Positions 1 through 12,500 of a DNA stretch of 64,000 nucleotides are shown in pieces. A program made the translations under genes and the position numbers. Position 1 is the first letter of the stretch; each line of letters opens with the position of its first letter. The notes under the pieces were generated by a model that saw nothing but the letters and a program-made list of their open reading frames with translations, was not told the DNA's origin and searched no databases. This stretch comes from Leptasterias polaris. Its lineage: Eukaryota; Echinodermata; Asteroidea; Forcipulatida; Asteriidae. The stretch is from positions 2,303,501 through 2,367,500 of the forward strand of contig JAZGTN010000008.1 in assembly GCA_037783415.1 (NCBI GenBank), read 5' to 3'.

Positions 1-390
1 TTTAATCACTAGTTCATTCATAGTAACTGCACAGTTAGTTACTGTAAATCCTAATGAATATTCAAACCAAATTTGAAAGAAATTAACGTAATTTTACTGT
101 ACGTGCCTAACCAATATTCATAGACTGTATTCATTAAACCAGAAAATGTTTGAAATGACCCAGCTGTGCGCCGCGTGCAAGCTCACGGTGCCGCGCGCTG
201 ATTGGCTAATCTCATTTTGTTTATGTTATGTTACATTAACCGTTCGATATGTCGCGCAAAGTCACCGACTCACTGCGTGATCGTTAAATATTCATTACTT
301 CCCAAATCGCTGCGTGCTGTAATTGGCTAGTATTAATGACATGACAGCTCATTAAAGTTTGTCACTCGGCCTGTGCGTACTTGTTGTAAT

Positions 391-480
391 GTTTGTTTCC
401 TTCCAAGTGAAAACACCTCAACGCCGGTGACAGTTTCCCTACGTCCGGCCGGGCACCAATCATGAAAAATTTCCCTACAC
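391..480. repeat. Long inverted repeat, left partner
   Basis: The segment beginning gtttgtttccttccaagtg and running through the ccggcgttgag complement to gaaaaatttccctac is repeated in inverted orientation at about 4694-4775, with a few mismatches and a 4-base indel. A second direct copy lies in the next tandem unit at about 5874-5966. It could be a terminal inverted repeat of an element of about 4.4 kb. A diverged relative occurs near 31165-31250. Confidence 0.6.
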
Positions 481-1074
481 CTCTTGGCAAATAGGACTAT
501 TTATTTCAGTGCCTATGTCATCCAATAAACGTCCAAGTTGAAAGTTAACAGCCCCCATTAGTAGTCGGACACTCTCGATAAAAGTGACATTTAATAGTTT
601 GTACATGGACCAATGGCACGGTGTTTTGTGTACAGACCTGTTTGTGCACAACCAATGGCACTGCGGTTCGTACACAAACCTGCGTGGGCCATAAAATCAG
701 TCTAATAGCCTATAAATTATTTGGAGGGCCTAAAACTTATTAATGAGCCGATGCTAATTTTTTTCACTATTTGTGGGGGAAGGGTTGTTTGTCTGGTTTG
801 TGTTTTTGTGTGTCTGTTTTTCCCCTTTTGTTTTCCGGGGGAGGGGGGTGGGGGGGGGGGCTATCTTTAGTGCGCTTGCTTGGATTATGTGTTTCCGTGG
901 TTATGTTTTGGTTTCCTTTTTTTGCAATTGTTTCTTTAATAAAATGTTTTTGCAGGATTTTATGTATCTTTTATTGCGTAGTTGCATCCGAAGAGGAATT
1001 AAAAAATATGTAAATAATAAATAAATAAATAAAATAACAAAAAAGGAATAACAGTAAAATCTCTACCTTATCAA

Positions 1075-1411
1075 AAAAGATTAAAAAGTTACGTTGCTGG
1101 TAGTGTCAGGCGTTCACGCGCTGGAGAGGTTTAGATAGCGCACTCTACGCCCCTCTTCTGCAGCAGCGATTAGTTCCCTTGTTTGTGGCATTTTGACCCA
1201 GCAGCATATCCTCCCCTGTCTCCCATGCCTAGCCACTAGGGCCCTGACCACTTTAGGGGAGGAAGCAAGGCGGATCCCAATCACACTGTTGCCACAGACA
1301 GCAAAAGGCCTTGAACCTATATTAGTGCAGACGGCATTCGAACCCGGATCGCGTGGTCCAAGTGTTGAGACAGTCCCAGCACCTTATCCCACTGCGCTAG
1401 TAAGGTGTTGG
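1075..1411 (-). mobile_element. tRNA-derived SINE
   Basis: Read on the minus strand, the head carries a polymerase III A box (tagcgcagtgg) followed about 50 bases later by a B box (gggttcgaatgcc), the spacing of a tRNA gene. The remaining body of roughly 250 bases is not tRNA-like, and the far end is A-rich (aaaagattaaaaag on the plus strand). Box motifs plus a non-tRNA body and A/T-rich tail indicate a tRNA-derived SINE rather than a functional tRNA. An almost identical copy is at 6560-6896 because of the tandem duplication. Confidence 0.65.
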
Positions 1412-3144
1412 TACTTTAACCCCGTGAGTTTACAATGTATAGTAATACGAGTGCACCCGACCAGACTGGAGAAAACATTACAGATCCGCCTTTTAAAACT
1501 CAACCCGAGTGAGCCTTTTGTTCACTCGGGTTGGAAAACATCCTTTTCAGAAAGAAGGCCTGGGAGATTAAGATTCTTATCACCGCTAATCCTATTATAA
1601 TCATCTTGGGAAGGTAGCCCTGCCTAAAGAATTCAGTCATATTTTGTAAAGCAAAGTTTCACAATCTGAGTAAAAAACATTGTTAAAATAATATCCTGCG
1701 AAAACTGTTACCTTATTTTCTTTTTTGAACCGTGAAAATTAACCCCAAAACGGCCGAGAACGATCTTTTACCTGGAGTTTGTTTTGATGTCCGGTGCAAG
1801 TCTTATACGTGCGCATTGATAACTATCGGCTTTAACTGTAGTCCGTCTAGCTAACCATGTAGGACCTTGTTCTCTGCTCCAATGGTTAATTTAGAAGTGT
1901 TACCAACTGTTGGTAGACTTCAAACTTTATAGTAAAATACACGAAAACAAAGTGGTTGACAGAAATTACCATCTTTTAAGTTTGAAATGTTACTATTGTT
2001 GATTCGTTGTTTTGGCTAGACAGTATACAGCAACGATCACAGTGGCGGATTTTTATTGGTGTGATTAGTCTCGAGCGCGTACTCCAGTCATAAGACATCC
2101 TGTTTAGGAAAAACAAAATTGGCCAGGGGTTCCCCTTTGGGTGGTGAACCCATTTCAACTGATTTATTCCGATTTATTTTCAGTTTACACAGAAAATAAG
2201 ATTCTCTGTAAATTAAAAAGAAGTCAAAATAATTTGTTTACATACGTGATATATTGTTTGTCAATTAAATTTCCTCAAGTAGCCCCAATTATAAAACATA
2301 AATAAAACAGACATGCTCAACACCGCTCTAAACATGTATGCACATGTTTTTTTGTAGCATGGATTACGCATGTGGAATTGAGCGAGCGATCAACGTGCTT
2401 GCTCTTTTGGGGTCGAGAATGAGCATGGTTTCGCTGGTACCCGTCTTCGGAAAAAGGTGCACGTGGCATCGAAGGGAAACAGTTAACTGACTTCCGTGGC
2501 CATGTGCGCTTTTCTCAATCGTTCGTGGCACACACGAAAGGAATGTGTTGTTTTCTGTATGTGATCGTGATTGACGACGTAGATCAAAGACACACACGAA
2601 GAAAGCATTACTGATGGATTATAAATTACGTTGGCCAAGGCACTGGACAGAGACTGTGATACTGATAGTATGACCGTTTGTTACGGTCAATGAAAGAAAG
2701 GTATTCAAAAATTGAAAAGCGTTTCGGGCGGGAAAAAATGAGCTCGGCCTTTTTGCCGGCGTATCGGCCAAAAAAATTGCGTATCGGGCCGATACGCTAG
2801 CTTGTACGTGGGGAGAACCCTGTATGACCTCAAACGCGTCAACGTTCCGTTTGCCAACGCAATCTCTTCTCTGCGAAATCGGTATTTGTACTTCGATAAA
2901 GTCAACAAAAGTTTAACAAAGCTTTGAGAAACGCAGCTTGAAAGTAGAACTTAATTGTGAAAAATGACTAAATTGTCACTATTCAGGGTTGCCCTTTTCT
3001 ACAAGCTACATGTTGTATTATCAATCATGTTAAATATAACAGGGAGGTCTAGAAACCATGTTAAAACAATAGTGCACTTTATGTGTACATGAAAATGCAT
3101 TGAAATAGTTCCGGCAATAATGAAGCTGGGTGAGTGAATGTTTA

Positions 3145-3850
3145 TAGGCTGTGCAAGTCTCGCGCGCATTCGAACTTCCGGGACCATATAGTGGTCCCAA
3201 CCATATGGAGTTTTACGTGGGCGAGATTTTGTTTCGTCAATTATTTTAGTTTAACGTAGGTTATGACCTAGAAAAGTATACATGTTGTTGGGAATGTAAT
3301 ACTAAGTGATAACAAAATATGAAAGTAAAACCAATTCAACAATATAACGAAGAAAACCCAAGAATTAAACTTGACCTCAGCTTCCGGTTATTGCAAAAAA
3401 TTAAGAATTTTGTGCTCGCCTCCGATCATAAAACTTACGTAAACGCTTGTTTTGGATGCGCAACTATAATCGCCAGATGCTGTAATTGCAAAGCAAACCC
3501 TTTTCATTGCAGTCTATGGTTGTTAAGGCGTCAGCATCCTCTTAAACTGCGATACGGGTCCATTTAAGACCCGTTTGACATTCACGAATCCTAAAGGGGT
3601 TTCTAAAAAGTTAACATCAAATAGGCATCCTTGTCCCAGAGTTTTAATTTTTGTTCAATAATAATATACACACTATTGTGATTTTTATTTTCAAAAGCTA
3701 AACCTTTTCATAAAATTGTAATGATTAATTTTTGTTGTTCAGATTTTGTCATGAGATATAATTTAAAACAAAGATTTAATTTCAGAAATAAAATTTTTCT
3801 TCGTTTGACGTGTTTTCTCGTTCGGATACGCGCGAGACTTGCACAGTCTA
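3145..3850. mobile_element. Non-autonomous inverted-repeat element, copy 1 (about 706 bp)
   Basis: Both ends carry the same inverted sequence: left taggctgtgcaagtctcgcg, right the complement ending cttgcacagtcta. A near-identical copy in opposite orientation lies at 62043-62746. There is no transposase-like reading frame, so this is a MITE-like passenger element. The superfamily was not determined because no convincing target duplication could be read around both copies. Confidence 0.7.
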
Positions 3851-4693
3851 TTTACTGGATTAGGGGGATTATCTCAGTGGGGAAGAGGAAGTTTGTTTAC
3901 TTAAAGACTCCCCACAGAGGTTGAAAAGGATGTGTGAAAACTGCCAAGATTTTTAAAGGGCCGGATTCGTCATGCAACAGACGGCAACATGTATCTATAC
4001 TGAATGGGGACTCAAAAAATAACTAAATGAAAAGGGAAGAAGAAATTATATAAGAAAATAAATAAATGATTAAATAAACAATTCAATAAATGAAGCAAAC
4101 CAAAAACAAGTTGAGACCCCCCCAAAAAAAATTAAAAAATAAAAAATAAATAAATAAAAATTTTAAACAAAATTAAAAAAACACCCAAATAATGAAACAG
4201 TATAATTATTTTTAATTATAACGTTTTGGGGGTCATGCAATTAATAGATTGTGTAATTATACGAATCTATCACAACCTGGGGGTTTTGTGTTTCAACTTT
4301 TGGGGAGACTTGATAAATTTAGGCTTTTAAAGTTGGCCCTATTTTACTTGGCAAGTGGACTCTGATGGAGAAGTGGGCAAGTGGGAGTGCATTTTAGTTG
4401 GGTGCTCAAGACAGGAAAGGAAATGCTGTGACTCGGTCGCCACACCATGATGGGAACTAGATGTCAGCCGGTCAGTCCGTGAAACCGGACTCGCGGCGCT
4501 TTATAAGCATGACATGTCGCCCCGTAATTTTTACATTGTTTACCCAAGCCGTATTTTTTATTTTTTTTTCATCTGTACGAAAAACACAAATCAGAATAAT
4601 GCAACATAATTTCTTGGTTTAATTGCCGCGTAGCATTTAATTTTCTTTTCCGTTGCAATTAATATATAATTTTTATTTATTAATTTTTTGGGT

Positions 4694-4775
4694 AGGGACA
4701 TTTTTCAAGATTGATGCCCGGACGTAGGGAAACTTTCACCGGCGTTGAGGTGTTTTCACTTGGAAGGAAACAAAC
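4694..4775. repeat. Long inverted repeat, right partner
   Basis: This is the reverse complement of 391-480 (cggacgtagggaaactttca and caccggcgttgaggtg are shared). It directly abuts the MITE that starts at 4779. Confidence 0.6.
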
Positions 4776-4778
4776 TTA

Positions 4779-5100
4779 GACGGGCCTTGGACTCCCCACT
4801 AAATAAACTCCCATAGGAACCAATGCTAAAAAGCGTGTAAGTCTCCGGACCACTATTAACTTCAGAATTCTTTTCAATTTTTGGCAGGTCAGCCGTTTGG
4901 AATTTTTTCAGAAAAACACACCAGAAAATGAAATTTTCCCTAAACCGACTTGCTGCCAGTTTTCGTGAAGCACTTCTCCACATGTTTGATTGGTTTTCAA
5001 GAGGCTGAGAGACTTACACGATTTTTTTAGTATTTTTGAATATTATCATTCAGCATTGGTTCCTATGGGAGTTTATTTAGTGGGGAGTCCAAAGCCCGTC
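4779..5100. mobile_element. Tc1/mariner-like MITE, 322 bp
   Basis: Terminal inverted repeats of about 47 bases start gacgggc and include ctccccactaaataaactcc; the right end reads the complement, ending gcccgtc. Both ends are flanked by TA (4777-4778 and 5101-5102), the target duplication expected for Tc1/mariner-type elements. No coding sequence. A diverged relative sharing the atttagtggg end motif lies near 31240-31400. Confidence 0.65.
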
Positions 5101-5479
5101 TAGTCATTACAATAAGTTGACGGACATCCTTCATAGTAATCGTCAACATTAAATAACTCACCGAAACACGCACACAGACAAGTATAGGCCAAATGCACAT
5201 GCCCTGTTTTGTATGAAACCAATACTCATAAAAGAAACTCCTACTGAAGATAGTAACTGTTTCCCATGAAAATTCATATTGTGTACTTACTGTACAAGCC
5301 AAAAATTGTTGTTTGGGGAAATTTTTTACATATGTACCCGTCGACTTCAAAACGACAACTTTTGCACAAAAGCAAACTGAGCTCTGTCACACGACCATTC
5401 ACAATTCACGCGTTCGGGGGGATCGTTGAGGCCGATCTGCTCCACCCACAGCGCCCCACAGTGGGCGGTCTATTTGCCG

Positions 5480-8400
5480 TTTAATCACTAGTTCATTCAT
5501 AGTAACTGCACAGTTAGTTACTGTAAATCCTAATGAATATTCAAACCAAATTTGAAAGAAATTAACGTAATTTTACTGTACGTACCTAACCAATAATCAT
5601 AGACTGTATTCATTAAACCAGAAAATGTTTGCCGTATTGAAATGACCCAGCTGTGCGCCGCGTGCAAGTTCACGGTGCCGCGCGCTGATTGGCTAATCTC
5701 ATTTTGTTTACGTTATGTTACATTAACCGTTCGATATGTCGCGCAAAGTCACCGACTCACTGCGTGATCGTTAAATATTCATTACTTCCCAAATCGCTGC
5801 GTGCTGTAATTGGCTAGTATTAATGACATGACAGCTCATTAAAGTTTGTCACTCGGCCTGTGCGTACTTGTTGTAATGTTTGTTTCCTTCCAAGTGAAAA
5901 CACCTCAACGCCGGTGACAGTTTCCCTACGTCCGGCCGGGCACCAATCATGAAAAATTTCCCTACACCTCTTGGCAAATAGGACTATTTATTTCAGTGCC
6001 TATGTTATCCAATAAACCTCCAAGTTGAAAGTTAACAGCCCCCATTAGTCGGACACTCTCGATAAAAGTGACATTTAATAGTTTGTACATGGACCAATGG
6101 CACGGTGTTTTGTGTACAGACCTGTTTGTGCACAACCAATGGCACTGCGGTTCGTACACAAACCTGCGTGGGCCATAAAATCAGTCTAATAGCCTATAAA
6201 TTATTTGGAGGGCCTAAAACTTATTAATGAGCCGATGCTAATTTTTTTCACTATTTGTGGGGGAAGGGTTGTTTGTCTGGTTTGTGTTTTTGTGTGTCTG
6301 TTTTTCCCCTTTTGTTTTCCGGGGGAGGGGGGTGGGGGGGGGGGGCTATCTTTAGTGCGCTTGCTTGGATTATGTGTTTCCGTGGTTATGTTTTGGTTTC
6401 CTTTTTTTGCAATTGTTTCTTTAATAAAATGTTTTTGCAGGATTTTATGTATCTTTTATTGCGTAGTTGCATCCGAAGAGGAATTAAAAAATATGTAAAT
6501 AATAAATAAATAAATAAAATAACAAAAAAGGAATAACAGTAAAATCTCTACCTTATCAAAAAAGATTAAAAAGTTACGTTGCTGGTAGTGTCAGGCGTTC
6601 ACGCGCTGGAGAGGTTTAGATAGCGCACTCTACGCCCCTCTTCTGCAGCAGCGATTAGTTCCCTTGTTTGTGGCATTTTGACCCAGCAGCATATCCTCCC
6701 CTGTCTCCCATGCCTAGCCACTAGGGCCCTGACCACTTTAGGGGAGGAAGCAAGGCGGATCCCAATCACACTGTTGCCACAGACAGCAAAAGGCCTTGAA
6801 CCTATATTAGTGCAGACGGCATTCGAACCCGGATCGCGTGGTCCAAGTGTTGAGACAGTCCCAGCACCTTATCCCACTGCGCTAGTAAGGTGTTGGTACT
6901 TTAACCCCGTGAGTTTACAATGTATAGTAATACGAGTGCACCCGACCAGACTGGAGAAAACATTACAGATCCGCCTTTTAAAACTCAACCCGAGTGAGCC
7001 TTTTGTTCACTCGGGTTGGAAAACATCCTTTTCAGAAAGAAGGCCTGGGAGATTAAGATTCTTATCACCGCTAATCCTATTATAATCATCTTGGGAAGGT
7101 AGCCCTGCCTAAAGAATTCAGTCATATTTTGTAAAGCAAAGTTTCACAATCTGAGTAAAAAACATTGTTAAAATAATATCCTGCGAAAACTGTTACCTTA
7201 TTTTCTTTTTTGAACCGTGAAAATTAACCCCAAAACGGCCGAGAACGATCTTTTACCTGGAGTTTGTTTTGATGTCCGGTGCAAGTCTTATACGTGCGCA
7301 TTGATAACTATCGGCTTTAACTGTAGTCCGTCTAGCTAACCATGTAGGACCTTGTTCTCTGCTCCAATGGTTAATTTAGAAGTGTTACCAACTGTTGGTA
7401 GACTTCAAACTTTATAGTAAAAATACACGAAAACAAAGTGGTTGACAGAAATTACCATCTTTTAAGTTTGAAATGTTACTATTGTTGATTCGTTGTTTTG
7501 GCTAGACAGTATACAGCAACGATCACAGTGGCGGATTTTTATTGGTGTGATTAGTCTCGAGCGCGTACTCCAGTCATAAGACATCCTGTTTAGGAAAAAA
7601 AAATTTGGCCAGGGGTTCCCCTTTGGGTGGTGAACCCATTTCAACTGATTTATTCCGATTTATTTTCAGTTTACACAGAAAATAAGATTCTCTGTAAATT
7701 AAAAAGAAGTCAAAATAATTTGTTTACATACGTGATATATTGTTTGTCAATTAAATTTCCTCAAGTAGCCCCAATTATAAAACATAAATAAAACAGACAT
7801 GCTCAACACCACTCTAAACATATTGTATGCACATGTTTTTTTGTAGCACGGATTACGCATGTGGGATTGAGCGAGCGATCAACGTGCTTGCTCTTTTGGG
7901 GTCGAGAATGAGCATGGTTTCGCTGGTACCCGTCTTCGGAAAAAGGTGCAGGTGGCATCGAGGGGAAACAGTTAACTGACTTCAGTGGCCATGTGCGCTT
8001 TTCTCAATCGTTCGTGGCACACACGAAAGGAATGTGTTGTTTTCTGTATGTGATCGTGATTGACGACGTAGATCATTTGAGACACACACGAAGAAAGCAT
8101 TACTGATGGATTATAAAGTACGTTGGCCAAGGCACTGGACAGAGACTGTGATACTGATAGTATGACCGTTTGTTACGGTCAATGAAAGAAAGGTATTCAA
8201 AAATTGAAAAGCGTTTCGGGCGGGAAAAAATGAGCTCGGCCTTTTTGCCGGCGTATCGGCCAAAAAAAATTGCGTATCGGGCCGATACGCTAGCTTGTAC
8301 GTGGGGAGAACCCTGTATGACCTCAAACGCGTCAACGTTCCGTTTGCCAACGCAATCTCTTCTCTGCGAAATCGGTATTTGTACTTCGATAAAGTCAACA

Positions 8401-8937
8401 AAAGTTTAACAAAGCTTTGAGAAACGCAGCTTGAAAGTGGAACTTAATTGTGTATTTTCCACAGACTGTCTTTCGGAATGACAAATTTTTACCGAAATAC
8501 TTGGCACTTGGCGGACAATAAATTACCAAAAAGCTGTCCAAAATTTGTTGTCAAAATGCGCATAACGTAACTACACACCTGTCCAATTCTACAGATTTGT
8601 GATTTCAGAATTATAGAATAACTCACTTGAAAAAAGTGGGGAATTAATTGTTGTGCTGTTTAGTAAATTAGTATTATGTAGAATATTATTAGAAAGACAA
8701 ACAGACATCCTGTTGGTAAAGCATAATTTCAATCAAAGGAAATGATTTTGATGGAAATGAAAAATGACTAAAGTGTCACTATTGAGAGAAGATACAAATA
8801 AAAAACTTCACAAGCTTGTTCTTATTGTTTTTTTCTTATCAGGGTTGCCTTTTTCTACAAGCTACATGTTGTATTATCAATCATGTTAAATATAACAGGG
8901 AGGTCTAGAAACCATGTTAAAACAATAGTGCACTTTC
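5480..8937. repeat. 5.48-kb tandem repeat unit, copy 2 (truncated)
   Basis: Collinear with 1-3074 at very high identity, ending near caatagtgcactttc at 8937, after which unique sequence with the RAD1-like first exon follows. Relative to copy 1 it carries about 300 extra bases (roughly 8451-8755) and another segment of about 55 bases near 8784-8838. Copy 1 resumes directly across both points, so copy 1 has probably suffered deletions. Confidence 0.85.
6560..6896 (-). mobile_element. tRNA-derived SINE (second copy by tandem duplication)
   Basis: Same A box, B box and tail as 1075-1411, offset by 5485 bases. It was copied as part of the tandem unit, not by a separate insertion. Confidence 0.65.
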
Positions 8938-9490
8938 GAGTCATATGAGATGAGGAAATGAAGATTTCATACTGGATAGGATCCATTAAAGGTTGAGCCT
9001 TCAAGATGACAGAAGGATAAAACAATCTCAGTGGTGTCATGCATTGCTGATGTGAAAGACTGCGCCTAGGTCAGAAACAAAGTTAACACAACAAATGTAC
9101 CGTGAAAATATATGCTCAATAATGGGGTCAATAGAGTCATAAGAAAAAAGTAGAAAGGGTCTTTACAAATGTTTTCACTGTTTCGATCTTAGACACAGCA
9201 GCATGATGACGAAGACTTTGTTTACTTATGCTAATTAGTTTCTGAACCCTGGCGTTGCAAAAGAGAGGTGGCAGTGCTGAATAATACCATCCGGGCTATT
9301 TTTAGCTCACAGACTGAGATCATATCAATCAGTGGGCGCAAGGGGGCGGCAGAGCTGGAGCATGCAGAGTGCGTTTGTTTTTAAAGATAAAATGGCCGGT
9401 GTCATGTCAAAAGATCTTCGTTCCTATTTCTCCAAAACATTCACCGAGAGCTGAAAGGCATTGACTTGACACTTTCAAGAGTGAACGATA

Positions 9491-9552
9491 ATGACTCTGT
9501 CAACACAACAAAGCGAGGAAGACTCAAAGCCGTACACTTCAAGGATAAAGAG
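9491..9552 (+). pseudogene. RAD1: RAD1-like first coding exon with internal deletion
   Basis: The ATG at 9491 opens MTLSTQQSEED, resembling the start of animal RAD1. The end of the exon, in a different frame, reads RLKAVHFKDKE and runs to the donor gtaggg. Family RAD1 proteins have roughly 20 more residues between these two motifs. In the ATG frame translation stops at the splice junction. This is consistent with a frameshifting deletion. An unrecognised alternative first exon would be another explanation. Confidence 0.55.
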
Positions 9553-12500
9553 GTAGGGACAGGAGGAGGAGTTACTTTTCGGTTTTCCCACTCATGCAAA
9601 AATGATCATTTCAGGACACTCACGAGTCACTGAGTGACTATATCACTATCACTAGGCCTACTATCACTCAGTAGAACGAGAAATGAATTAGAAAACTACC
9701 TTCCTTGGGTTGGCGGCATCGGCCAACGGGAATTATTCGTGGGCTGGGGTTACTTCTGTGCAACTAGTACAGTAGATAGTAGTACAAGAAAGGGGAGAGT
9801 GTGTTGGACTTGGAGTATTTGAACTTTAGGGGGACTTTTGTCCTCATTTTGTTGGACACGTCCACGGACGGGCAGGCTATAGTGGTTGCTGCTAGCCCCA
9901 TTCACCTTTGTCTGTGGGGGGGGGGGGGGGGGGTTCTGTGGGGGGGGGGGGGGGTGTTAGAAAGAAAGTTGTAGGAGGTAGGACCACTGACTGAGCATGC
10001 CTTAATAATAGCAAGTCCATGACCATGGCAAGGCCCAGTCAGTGGTAAATGTGGGTTTGGGGTATGGTTGGTTAGTAAGTTAGCTGCGATATGGTAATTT
10101 GTATTTAGCTCTTGACAGACAAAGACAATATTGCGAATACTGCTTGGTTCAGTGGGTCAGTGGTTGATTTTGCTGAATGACCGAAAGGCAGTGTGGAAAT
10201 GGGAAAAAGGTGCAGACAGTGTTCCCTTTTCCTTCTCACAATGCCTTTCGACCATTGTGCGAAATCATTCAGGCAGTATTCGCAATAAGGTGTATGACAA
10301 CTAGTCTTAGTCATGGGTCATGTCTCCTTGGGCTTACAACTGTTGGAAAGAATCGAGGATGGTTATTGCAAGTGACATATAATTATATGTTAGCCCTCTT
10401 TGTTTTCAACCCTTGAAATTCAAAGGTCAAATATGCATCGCCTGGCCTGGGAAGGGGGAGTAGGAGGGGGAGTAGACCCAGTAACTGGGGCACGGTACTC
10501 CTTTTTTTGAAATGTGTGCATCTTCGGTCGCATTTCAGCGCCCCAGTTACTTGGTATAGAGGGGGTGGTGGTTAAGGGTAAAGAATACTCCTAGAACTAT
10601 GATGTTCATTCCGCTTTGGAGACAATGTCGGAACAAACCTCATACATGTATGATGTAGTTCTAGGAGTAGGTTAAGATTAAGGTGGAAGTAAGGAGAGTT
10701 ACTGTATCTGGCTGCCACTTGGTTTTGTATGTTCATTCAAAGTTTTATCTTAAGTTAAAAACTTGGGTGCCAAACTTGGGTGATCAAACAACGGGGGTTA
10801 CGATCATTGCAACTACTAACTAACTAGGGCCCGGATGTTGTCGGTTACCTGTGTGACTTCAGCAGGCCTAATGCTTCATTATTAAAAGGGCAAGGGCACC
10901 AAGACGTTTTCTCCTTAGTAAAGGGCACCTCTAGTAGAGAAACAACGGTTGATTCCAAGGGATTCTGCCAAATATAGGCCTCTTACTATTAGTATTACCG
11001 TAATGACAGATCACATGTTACCCTCCCAATGTTAGTGCTTGTGGCAACCTTTTGACTTGCCTCTACATGTATATTTGCAGATTTCGCAAGCGAACCCACC
11101 CTGGATCTTTCTCGGTGGGCCAGTGCAAAGGGCACGTACAGTTTTTTCTTTGCCTTTTTTAACACTGAGGGAACTGGCATGACAGGTGCTGAGAGGGGCT
11201 TTATATAGCGGGATTGTTATCACTTCCTTTGTTATGCTTTGAATACGTAGTATGTTTCCTAAACCAGAGAATAAATCACAGGTTTCCGAATGGAGGTTAC
11301 GATAATTATGATTTAGGTTGAACGAATGTAAATTTTTATCGGAACAAGGGGCACCAAGTCAATGACATGGGGCAGCGGAGGCAATATCAGACCTGCTTCC
11401 GAGCTTTCACACACTCAGAGGTAAATGAATCCCACCAATACTTTAGTTGATTTTTTTGTAAACAGTTAGCAACAATCTTTGCCAGTGAGAATGGTCTGAA
11501 AGTCACTGTTGAAGATTCCAAGAGTGTCCAGGCAAACGCTTTCATCCAAGCTGGTGTCTTCCAGGACTATGTCATCAAGGAGCAGTCGGCAACATTTATG
11601 GTCAACCTCACCATCTTGCTGGTAAGAAAATAAACTCAGAAGTCTTTCAAGGTTTTAGGCACGTAAGCCTATCATTCAATTGTATTCCTGGCCCTGGCTT
11701 ACCACCAACAGAATTGTCATTGTGTCCACTGTTCTGAGTATGTGTTTATTTTTAAGAGCAATGGATTTACCTTGTAAGTCTGCTGTCACCTTGTGATCGC
11801 TCCAGGGCTCGATTTTTACACTGGACCGCAGGCCTGAGGCCAGTGATTTTAGTGTCGGGCCAGTAAACTCACAACTGGACAAGTCCGGTAATCTTATGAT
11901 TTTCAAACTTCATTAACAAAAATTATGCTCTTGAAACAAGATTTTGAGTCTGATACATATCTTTAAATTATGTTGAGTACCAAAGTCTACTTGAAACCCA
12001 TTTAAGACAAACTTATGCTTTCAAGCTTTTCTTCTCAAAACAACAACTACAACAACAACAACAACAACAGTACAGTTTATGTTAAAACTGTGTTGTCATT
12101 TTGAATCTGGTCTTGTGAAAAAAATTCCGGTCCAGTAACAATTCCGAGCTACAAGCCCTGCGGTCTTGTGATTTTTTTCTCCAAATTCAAGCCCTGATGA
12201 CCTCCAAAAGTGTTCCTTTGTACATGTTACATACCTGCCAACTGTTCAGATTTAAGTGGAATTGTCCAGATTTTTGAGATTACAGGCCACAAAAAATCAG
12301 AACATTCCTATTCAAAATTCAAAAGGTTCTGGTAAAACAGGGTGCCATTTGCTTGCGACGGTCGTGATTTTCTTATGACATGCAATCATTTTTGGACATT
12401 GTTTTAAATACTTATAATTTGTATGTCTACATATAATACGCTTTACTTGCACGACTTCTTGCGTCGCGATCTGTGAACTCATAAAACTGGGCTCGAAGAG

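Larger units (their letters stand above)
1..5479. repeat. 5.48-kb tandem repeat unit, copy 1
   Basis: The sequence starting at position 1 (tttaatcactagttcattca) recurs at 5480 and stays collinear to about 3074 in this copy. Differences are scattered substitutions and small indels, for example an 8-base insertion near 5631 and a 3-base deletion near 6050. The part from 3075 to 5479 has no partner in the second copy, which ends early. Because the window begins inside the unit, more copies may lie to the left. No intact gene is seen. The unit contains a tRNA-derived SINE, an inverted-repeat element and a MITE, listed separately. Confidence 0.85.

Noticed and set aside
1193..1600. 135-residue frame, present twice (also 6678-7085)
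   Set aside because: It overlaps a SINE on the opposite strand and shows no family motif; the duplication of the frame simply reflects the tandem unit.
1..8937. Interpretation as a retrotransposon with 3-kb LTRs
   Set aside because: The segment between the repeats (3075-5479) has no gag, pol or primer-binding features, and the repeats lack TG...CA ends; a tandem duplication explains the data better.
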